DNA from: Aerococcus sp. UBA6277
Lineage (GTDB): Bacteria; Bacillota; Bacilli; Lactobacillales; Aerococcaceae
Length of the DNA: 10,691 nt
Assembly: GCF_002440555.1 (NCBI RefSeq)
Contig: NZ_DJUR01000038.1
Location: 1-10,691 of the forward strand
Direction: 5' to 3'
Of this stretch, positions 5,489 to 10,691 are shown in pieces (the stretch's first letter is position 1; every line of letters starts with the position of its first letter). The position numbers and the translations under genes were made by a program. The notes under the pieces are model-generated. The model did no database searches. It was not told where the DNA came from and worked only from the letters and a program-made list of their open reading frames with translations.

Positions 5489-6301
5489 ATGGGTGTAATG
5501 TTAACGTTAGCCTACGAGGTTGCGATTAAAGACCAACAAGTGGCCCTTGAAATTATCAATCAGGCCCATAACATGATTCAAAGCAAATTCCAACCAGCCT
5601 TAATGTCTGACAATATTCAATTAGACCATGCTATTCATAAGCAATCTATTCTATTTGTAGATGGTATGTCTGCCTTCTTATACTACCGACTATTACAACA
5701 GGCCATTTACCCCATTCAAATCAATGGGGGACTAGGCTTATCAGAAGATATTGCCCAGTCATTAACCTACGCAGAACTAGTCTTAAAAGAAGCACAGAAA
5801 CTTGGCGAAGGCTACATTTTATACAACGCCAACTTTTTTGAAGACGGGTTACTAAATATGCAGCTGATCAATTGGCAAAAAATTGTCCGCGATCAAACAC
5901 CAGTTGCACGGGTATTGGCTTTCCTTTATGAAATTCAAGCCCCTGTCTATGTCGACGGATCTATGTTGACTCAAGATTTCTTAGGGGAAGACTTGATTGC
6001 CCTAGACCAAGCCAAACAAGCCTTATATGCGGACGATGAAAAATTATTATCTATGGCAGATATCAACTTTTCAGCCCGTAAAACTAGCAAGTGGCTGGAA
6101 GTCTTTGACCAAGTCGATAAAAACAAGTATTTCATCACCGGTTTATTTAAAAAAGGCTATGCCACAGCCGTTGCCAATATGACTTACATGACCCGGCAAA
6201 ATATTGATTATCATTTCCGCAGTGGCCAGTTCGCGTTTGAGCGAGACATGCTTGCGGCAATTGTCTTACAAATGGACCGCGAAATCGCCGCACTAGGCTA
6301 G
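5489..6301 (+). CDS. Uncharacterised protein with SatD-like features and a C-terminal helix-turn-helix-like segment
   Basis: I do not recognise this 270-residue protein with certainty. It is soluble, with no signal or membrane helix. The layout recalls the SatD family: an early helical region, a strand with SILFVDGMSAFL at about 53-64 where SatD proteins have a GDEF-like strand, a QINGGLGLSED segment like their GIGxG strand, and an alanine-rich helix (YAELVLKEAQKL). Near the C terminus, residues of about 223-246 (GYATAVANMT, then MTRQNIDYHF) have the spacing of a DNA-binding helix-turn-helix, as SatD relatives often do. This is remote similarity by eye. A strong AAAGGAGG at 5475-5482 supports the start; Met4 at 5498 is an alternative. 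It lies 55 bases after the inhibitor gene with no terminator between, so it probably belongs to the ribonuclease operon and could be its regulator or a passenger. Confidence 0.6.
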   Translation: MGVMLTLAYEVAIKDQQVALEIINQAHNMIQSKFQPALMSDNIQLDHAIHKQSILFVDGMSAFLYYRLLQQAIYPIQINGGLGLSEDIAQSLTYAELVLKEAQKLGEGYILYNANFFEDGLLNMQLINWQKIVRDQTPVARVLAFLYEIQAPVYVDGSMLTQDFLGEDLIALDQAKQALYADDEKLLSMADINFSARKTSKWLEVFDQVDKNKYFITGLFKKGYATAVANMTYMTRQNIDYHFRSGQFAFERDMLAAIVLQMDREIAALG

Positions 6302-6401
6302 CCATAGTGGTTAAGTGGATAAGTCGTAAAAGAATACATGAGGAAAGGTTTGAGAATCACCATTTACGGGGAGGTTTTAGGCCTTTTTTCTTTGGGAGGG
6401 A

Positions 6402-6433
6402 TTGTAAACAATAAGTAAAGATTATGTTTACAA
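6402..6433. promoter_or_regulatory. Inverted repeat resembling a biotin repressor (BirA) operator
   Basis: TTGTAAACA (6402-6410) and TGTTTACAA (6425-6433) are perfect 9-bp arms separated by 14 bases. The published BirA signal of many bacteria is TTGTAAACC-N14/15-GGTTTACAA, so spacing and eight of nine arm positions agree. It lies about 30 bases upstream of the -35 of the membrane protein promoter. No biotin gene is in the window, so another repressor with a similar dyad is possible. Confidence 0.5.
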
Positions 6434-6463
6434 AAACGAAACGCTCCCAAAAGAGTTTTCTAC

Positions 6464-6493
6464 TTGAGCAAGTGCGAAAGTCTTTGGTAATAT
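6464..6493 (+). promoter_or_regulatory. Promoter of the YwaF/TMEM164-like gene
   Basis: TTGAGC (6464-6469), an 18-base spacer and TAATAT (6488-6493) form a promoter strengthened by a TGG extension directly before the -10. The predicted start is near 6500, giving a leader of about 105 bases. Confidence 0.6.
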
Positions 6494-6604
6494 GAAGAAG
6501 AAAAGAGCTCGGAAGAACCGCGCCACACTAAACTGAACGCTAAAGGAAGTATTATTGGGATGAGGGTATCTGAATGGGATTGAAAGGAACAGGGTGAACG
6601 TTTC

Positions 6605-7354
6605 ATGGAATCATGGGATAAACATGCAAATCGACGCAAAGCTAAGCTAGAAGGGCTAAAAGAAAAGATTTACTTGAACTGTGTCAATATTGATGCACCC
6701 TTTATTAATGCATTTTCACTGGCGCATATCTTGTACTTAGCTGCCTTCTTTATGATTTTACTTGCCATGTTTATTTTTAGCGACTTTATCAACACCCACC
6801 AGGTCGTTATTGGACGTGTCATGTTTACCATTTCCGTTTTACAACAAATTCTCTTATACTCTTGGTATTATTTCGAGACCGAATTCGACTTAAAACAAGC
6901 CTTGCCACTGCACATTTGTCGCCTATCAACCATAATGGGACTGGTTTACCTACTAACAGGTAACCAAATGATCATGCAAGTCTTATTCTATTTCGGACTT
7001 TACGCTTACTTCTCATTCTTTATGCCTAGCCGTATCAACAAAATTTACCACGTATCAGGCCTAAGCTACTTTTTAAACCACGTTATTACGATTTTGATTC
7101 CATTCTTCGCTTACTTCACCACAGGATGGACACCCACAATCCGCGGTTTAATCGTGTCACTAGGGGCATTTGCAGTTTACTGGTTTGTCGCATTAATGGT
7201 CAACCAATCAACTAGCGGTAACTATTTCTACATGAAATACCGCCCAGTACCAGCCTTAGAGAAAGTCAACTTCCCAACCTATGCAGTAGGAAACTTTATC
7301 TTTACATTAGGCCTGTTCTTGATTGGTTACAGCATCTTCCATTTCTTTGCCTAA
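6605..7354 (+). CDS. YwaF/TMEM164-like integral membrane protein
   Basis: The 249-residue protein has about 35 polar N-terminal residues followed by roughly seven hydrophobic segments (about 38-58, 68-90, 107-118, 122-138, 149-170, 178-196 and 226-247). Signatures of the YwaF/TIGR02206 (TMEM164-type) family are visible: LPLHICRLS at 100-108 at the start of a helix, a conserved His in the YFLNHVITIL helix, and the NxxTSGNYFYM loop near 200-210 followed by a short KYRP segment. Bacterial members have no established function that I can name; the human relative TMEM164 is linked to lipid acyl transfer. AGGGTGA at 6591-6597, seven bases from the ATG, supports the start. It has its own promoter, a possible dyad operator upstream and a strong terminator downstream, so it is a single-gene unit. 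The family call is moderately sure. Confidence 0.78.
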   Translation: MESWDKHANRRKAKLEGLKEKIYLNCVNIDAPFINAFSLAHILYLAAFFMILLAMFIFSDFINTHQVVIGRVMFTISVLQQILLYSWYYFETEFDLKQALPLHICRLSTIMGLVYLLTGNQMIMQVLFYFGLYAYFSFFMPSRINKIYHVSGLSYFLNHVITILIPFFAYFTTGWTPTIRGLIVSLGAFAVYWFVALMVNQSTSGNYFYMKYRPVPALEKVNFPTYAVGNFIFTLGLFLIGYSIFHFFA

Positions 7355-7376
7355 ACATTTTGTTAAAAGAACATAC

Positions 7377-7418
7377 GCACGCTAAGTTGGGCGCTAGCTC
7401 GACTTGGTGTGCTTTTTT
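7377..7418 (+). terminator. Intrinsic terminator after the YwaF-like gene
   Basis: GCACGCTAAGT (7377-7387) pairs with ACTTGGTGTGC (7402-7412) over 11 positions, two of them G-U wobbles, around a 14-base loop, followed by six T. Confidence 0.88.
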
Positions 7419-7457
7419 CAATGACGGGCCACTCAGGATACGCTAATAGGAGGATTC

Positions 7458-8726
7458 TTGTCAGTTGGAAGCAGGTTATCGAACATAAACATTAGTCAAG
7501 ACTCAACTTTTGAAAAGAGGCCAATCATGGGAATCATTTCGACTGTCGGACGGCAGCGACAACCAAAAATACAGCCAGATTTAAGATACTATGAACAAGT
7601 CAAATTAATGAAAAATCGCTATACCAGAAGGACTTTTCCAAATGGTGAATTTATCCTAAAGAAACTTCCCACTTCAGATGTTGGTGGCCAATTGGACGAG
7701 CGCTTGCTTGGGTCGATTAAAATTCACCGGGACCCGACGCCAGTGATTCAATACCTCAACGACATTATCGAGAAACAATATAACCCATTCCTATTCATGT
7801 ATCGACGGGTAGTGGGGACGACAATAAACCGGGACATTTCAGACGGACAAGTGACTATTCGCGAGTATGACTTCCCCATTGAAGAACGGATTATGCATGC
7901 TCGAGCATTTTATCCGGATGAAGTGCAACAAGCCAATGAGCCAGCACCTGTAATCCTTTACCTTCATGGTGGGGGCTTTATCGGGACAACCTTTAATACT
8001 ATTACCAACACATGCCGAGGCATTGCTTATAAAACTGGCGCCGTTGTTGTGGCCTTTCCCTATAGCTTGGCACCGGAGAAACCTTTTCCTCACGCATTAA
8101 TCGACGGGATAGCCATGCTTGGTTGGGTCCGTGATAACGCTGAGATGCTTGGTGTAGACCCTGGAAAAATAGCAATCATGGGTGATTCATCGGGCGCTAA
8201 TATTGCTGCAGCCATGAATATCTATGATATCGAATCGGGCAACCACTGGATTAAACAACAAATCCTCCTTTATCCAATTGTTAATATGGCTATGAAAGAG
8301 ACGCCGGGCTACGAATGGTCCTTGGATGAGTATGATATCCATGATAATGACGAGATCATTACCTTTATCGTTAAGTCACTTGGAATTGGCGTTCATTATA
8401 TCAACAAGTTATATGCTAAAAATGTGGACTTGAAAGACCCATTGGTATCGCCGCTGTTTGCTTCGGATAAAACCATTCAACAAATGCCCCCGACCATTAT
8501 TGTGACGGCGGAATATGATTTTTTGCGTATTGAGTCAGAAGCCTATGCCAAACGTTTGTTAACTAACGGGGTCCAAACGTCATTTTTCAGATACCGGGGG
8601 CTAGACCATGGTTTTGTAGATAAGATTGGCATTTTCCCTCAATCGGAAGATGCCTTAAATGAGATTGGAATCCGTTTTAGAAAAGCCTTTGGTTTAACGG
8701 AAATGACTGAATCTGAAAGCCTGTGA
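7458..8726 (+). CDS. Alpha/beta hydrolase of the hormone-sensitive lipase (family IV) type
   Basis: The 422-residue protein is a serine hydrolase, most likely an esterase acting on short acyl esters. Counting from 7458, the oxyanion motif HGGGF is at 170-174, the nucleophile elbow is G242-D-S244-S-G246, the acid is D354 in AEYDFLRIE and the base is H384 in LDHGF. HGGG plus GDSSGAN places it in the bacterial hormone-sensitive lipase family. An N-terminal region of about 150 residues precedes the core and is longer than usual for the family, perhaps forming the cap. No signal peptide is seen. The start is uncertain. A TTG at 7458 has AGGAGG only four bases away, while an ATG at 7527 has GAGG at six bases. 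The intervening codons include rare AGG and ATA, which favours the shorter 399-residue form. No clear promoter is visible between the upstream terminator and this gene. Confidence 0.88.
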   Translation: MSVGSRLSNINISQDSTFEKRPIMGIISTVGRQRQPKIQPDLRYYEQVKLMKNRYTRRTFPNGEFILKKLPTSDVGGQLDERLLGSIKIHRDPTPVIQYLNDIIEKQYNPFLFMYRRVVGTTINRDISDGQVTIREYDFPIEERIMHARAFYPDEVQQANEPAPVILYLHGGGFIGTTFNTITNTCRGIAYKTGAVVVAFPYSLAPEKPFPHALIDGIAMLGWVRDNAEMLGVDPGKIAIMGDSSGANIAAAMNIYDIESGNHWIKQQILLYPIVNMAMKETPGYEWSLDEYDIHDNDEIITFIVKSLGIGVHYINKLYAKNVDLKDPLVSPLFASDKTIQQMPPTIIVTAEYDFLRIESEAYAKRLLTNGVQTSFFRYRGLDHGFVDKIGIFPQSEDALNEIGIRFRKAFGLTEMTESESL

Positions 8727-8734
8727 CCTTTTCC

Positions 8735-8764
8735 TTCAATATCTAAATAGTTTTCATGTATAAT
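8735..8764 (+). promoter_or_regulatory. Promoter of the DUF975 gene
   Basis: TTCAAT (8735-8740), an 18-base spacer and a perfect TATAAT (8759-8764) lie just after the hydrolase stop. The leader to the ATG at 8848 is about 77 bases and includes GTATA/TATAC arms that could form a weak hairpin. Confidence 0.55.
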
Positions 8765-8847
8765 AAGGTATATAGTGTTTTTCGTATACAGAAGAAAAAA
8801 TGTAAGTGATCAACTTTAAAAGGATGAACAAAAAGGGAGTGTGTAAA

Positions 8848-10566
8848 ATGTCTTATAAAATTTCACGAAAAGCTTCGGAGATAAACAAAGAAGCGAGTGC
8901 CATCCAACAGGGAAATACCCTAGCAATTTTTGGTGCGACTTTAGTTACTGGGGTTATTACAGGTTTGATTACTTGGGCAATTGAAATGATTACCGGAACA
9001 ACTGATACGACAACCGCAACAGATTCTATGTTGACGATTGCGGGTATGGCGTCGATGATTATTACGATCTTTATTTCTTTCCCATTAAGCTTAGGGATTG
9101 ACTGGTCGGTTTTACGATTGGTGGATGAGGATCGTTTCCATATTGGGAATATTTTCGAACCCTTCCAACGTCGATATTTCCGTAATATCTGGAACCAAAT
9201 TATCTATACTATTGTCATCTTTTTGTGGACAATGTTGTTGGCCTTAGTTCTTGGCGGTATTGGCGCTGGCATCTTCTACCTCACTGGTCAATCTTTAACA
9301 CCACCAACTGACTTAACAGCAGGTGATTATTCAGGGTTAGCTGGTCTTGCAGTAGGCTTAGGGCTTCTTTTTATCATCGTGTATGTTATTTTGATAATAA
9401 TCGTTACCTTGCGTTTAGCGATGAATAACTACTTACTATTTGATAATGACCGTATTAATGGCCGTAAGCCATTGAAGGTGTCTAAAGTCATGATGAAGGG
9501 AAACAAGTGGACCTTATTCTGGATTGGTTTCCAAAATGCCCTTTACCCAGTATTACTAGGTATTGTGATGTTTGGTGGTTTAGGACTATTAGGTGCCTTC
9601 CTAAATAACGGTGGTATCTTAATTGCTATCTTAGCGATTATCGCGACTGTAGCCATCATGATTTTCTCCATTAAATATACAATCCGTCAAATGGTTGCGA
9701 CAGCTTTACTATACCGTTTAATTACTGACGAACACGGTGATGATTTAGACCGTCGTTTTCCAGAATTAGACCTAACACCAGACGCACCAGTAAATGACTA
9801 CCACACCGAGCAACGTCCAGCCTTTACGGAAAATGCAACAGCCATTCATCCAGCTGATGACGTCGCTACAGGTACAGCTGCTAACCAAGCGATTAGTGAA
9901 ACTCAAGCAGAGAAAGAAACCAAAGCAACTGACCAAGCTGACAACCAGGTTGGTGAAACAGCCGCTACAGCAGCAGGTGCTGCCGCAGTATTCTCCTTAG
10001 CTGACGAAGAAAAAGCTGGCCAAGATGACGAGGTGACTGAATCTAGCGAATATGAAGCAGACCAAGTAGCTGAAAACACTACAGGTTCATCTTCAGCCTT
10101 ACGAGGTTCATACAAAGTAGGTCATCAAGATGTAGCTGTACGTCAACCTTATCAAGCAACTTATACAGCAAGTGAAGGTCCTATTTCAGCCATCCGTCAC
10201 CACTTTACGGTAGAAGCGTCTGATTACAATGCAGTAAGACCAGCACAAGAAAAGCCAAGCTTTGATTTAAATGCAGGGCCATCATCAGAATCAGCAGCTG
10301 TACGTCACTCATACGTAGTGGGTGGCCAAGCCAGCTCAGATGATGATACAATAAACAATGAGGACCAAACGCCGGGAAAGAAACCTTATAACATTATGGG
10401 CTACAACACACCAGATCGTACGGATTTTGGTAGAGTTGAAAATGCCAAGGATGTTATTCTGGCAGCAGACAAAGCAAACTCAGGTGAAGATGGTATGTTA
10501 AATTCTGGTGATTTCGATAAAGATGTGGATTATGATCCAGAAATCGATCCAGATCATCAAAACTAA
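8848..10566 (+). CDS. DUF975 family six-helix membrane protein with a long repeat-bearing tail
   Basis: The 572-residue protein has two halves. Residues 1-293 match the DUF975 pattern: a polar N terminus (SRKASEINKEA) of the kind that precedes the first helix, then six hydrophobic segments at about 24-46, 61-83, 113-143, 165-189, 222-252 and 255-275. The charged loop D-R-F-H-I-G-N-I-F-E-P-F after helix 2 and the RQMVATALLYRLI segment after helix 6 are typical. DUF975 proteins are about 220-300 residues and their function is not established. The remaining 279 residues are hydrophilic, acidic and Ala/Thr/Gln-rich, with three related repeats from about 416 to 495 and an Asp-rich end. I chose the ATG at 8848 because GGGAG (8835-8839) is eight bases upstream; ATG 8824 and GTG 8806 have no suitable site. 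The gene has its own promoter and a strong terminator. Confidence 0.8.
   Translation: MSYKISRKASEINKEASAIQQGNTLAIFGATLVTGVITGLITWAIEMITGTTDTTTATDSMLTIAGMASMIITIFISFPLSLGIDWSVLRLVDEDRFHIGNIFEPFQRRYFRNIWNQIIYTIVIFLWTMLLALVLGGIGAGIFYLTGQSLTPPTDLTAGDYSGLAGLAVGLGLLFIIVYVILIIIVTLRLAMNNYLLFDNDRINGRKPLKVSKVMMKGNKWTLFWIGFQNALYPVLLGIVMFGGLGLLGAFLNNGGILIAILAIIATVAIMIFSIKYTIRQMVATALLYRLITDEHGDDLDRRFPELDLTPDAPVNDYHTEQRPAFTENATAIHPADDVATGTAANQAISETQAEKETKATDQADNQVGETAATAAGAAAVFSLADEEKAGQDDEVTESSEYEADQVAENTTGSSSALRGSYKVGHQDVAVRQPYQATYTASEGPISAIRHHFTVEASDYNAVRPAQEKPSFDLNAGPSSESAAVRHSYVVGGQASSDDDTINNEDQTPGKKPYNIMGYNTPDRTDFGRVENAKDVILAADKANSGEDGMLNSGDFDKDVDYDPEIDPDHQN
10093..10335 (+). repeat. Three imperfect protein repeats in the DUF975 tail
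   Basis: Units begin at S416 (SALRGSYKVG), S447 (SAIRHHFTVE) and A483 (AAVRHSYVVG), so the periods are 31 and 36 residues. Each has a small-small-aliphatic-Arg start followed by an aromatic-x-Val core. The first two also share a second Ala-Val-Arg motif (VAVRQPYQ and NAVRPAQE) about 15 residues in; the third is truncated after SSDDD. Similarity is at protein level. Confidence 0.6.
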
Positions 10567-10620
10567 TTGAATACTTGTCAAAAACCAAACCACCACCGTT
10601 CTTTTATGGCTCTACAATAT

Positions 10621-10667
10621 ATAGGACTGATGACTTTTTAAAAAAAGTCATTGGTTCTATTTTTTTT
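10621..10667 (+). terminator. Intrinsic terminator after the DUF975 gene
   Basis: ATGACTTTTT and AAAAAGTCAT form a perfect core stem. It is extended outward by AGGAC/GTTCT and by wobble pairs, and is followed by eight T (10660-10667). It ends the last transcript in the window. Confidence 0.88.
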
Positions 10668-10691
10668 ACAAAAAAGAAGAATCTCCATTAT

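Larger units (their letters stand above)
6302..6604. other. 303-base gene-free regulatory region
   Basis: No open reading frame with a credible ribosome site is present. In order it holds a weak U-rich terminator-like element (GGAGG-TTTTA-GGCC followed by T6, about 6369-6390), a nested inverted repeat (6391-6451) described separately, an extended -10 promoter (6464-6493), and a 5' leader of about 105 bases to the membrane protein start. A 7-codon mini-frame at 6574-6597 ends just before the start codon but is not convincing. A hairpin CACTA/TAGTG also overlaps the preceding stop codon, without a T-run. Confidence 0.6.

Noticed and set aside
6369..6390. Intrinsic terminator for the nuclease/inhibitor operon
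   Set aside because: The possible stem is short or depends on several G-U pairs that use up the T-run, so I mention it only within the intergenic entry.
6574..6597. Seven-codon mini-frame (MGLKGTG) ending just before the YwaF-like start, as a regulatory leader peptide
   Set aside because: It has only a weak ribosome site, no runs of regulatory codons and no attenuator-like alternative hairpins; a frame this short is expected by chance.
9903..10115. Minus-strand and alternate-frame open frames over the DUF975 tail
   Set aside because: These are shadows created by the repetitive Ala/Thr/Gln codons of the real gene; they have no ribosome site and no family character.
1..10691. CRISPR array, tRNA, rRNA, insertion sequence or phage module
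   Set aside because: I found no regularly spaced direct repeats, cloverleaf-type sequence, transposase, terminal inverted repeats or integrase anywhere in the window.

Overview
The window reads as a chromosomal segment from a low-GC Gram-positive bacterium of the Lactobacillales type, possibly Aerococcaceae. The evidence is AGGAGG-type ribosome binding sites, TTGACA/TATAAT-type promoters, short U-tailed terminators, AT-rich codon use, and families common in that order (PedC/BTA-like thioredoxin, DUF975 membrane protein, YwaF/TMEM164-like protein, two-domain PPK2). The genus is a guess. I see no tRNA, rRNA, CRISPR array, transposase or phage gene.

Layout. Positions 33-857 (minus) encode a calcineurin-like metallophosphoesterase. 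It is divergent from a small CxxC thioredoxin-like protein (985-1365), which is followed by a secreted Ser/Thr/Glu-rich protein (1496-2140). A bidirectional terminator (2152-2202) separates that gene from a convergent two-domain PPK2 gene, probably polyphosphate:AMP phosphotransferase (2223-3686, minus). PPK2 is divergent from a beta-class carbonic anhydrase (3882-4505) that has its own terminator.

The most distinctive part is 4517-6301. It holds an exported or membrane-anchored barnase-type ribonuclease (4584-5141), its barstar-type inhibitor (5164-5433), and a protein with remote SatD-like features and a C-terminal helix-turn-helix-like segment (5489-6301). These look like one transcription unit. 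Its apparent promoter has a perfect TATAAT placed so that transcripts would start inside the carbonic anhydrase terminator. The nuclease is strongly acidic, unlike barnase, and a barstar-contacting arginine has become tyrosine, so the pair seems to have diverged together.

A roughly 300-base gene-free stretch (6302-6604) carries a 9-bp inverted repeat with the geometry of a biotin repressor (BirA) operator, then an extended -10 promoter for a seven-helix YwaF/TMEM164-like membrane protein (6605-7354). Next come a hormone-sensitive-lipase-type alpha/beta hydrolase (7458-8726) and a six-helix DUF975 protein (8848-10566). The latter has a long acidic cytoplasmic-type tail containing three imperfect 31-36-residue repeats, and a strong terminator closes it. 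Apart from the nuclease/inhibitor unit, most genes have their own promoter and terminator and look like independent housekeeping or stress functions, not one pathway.
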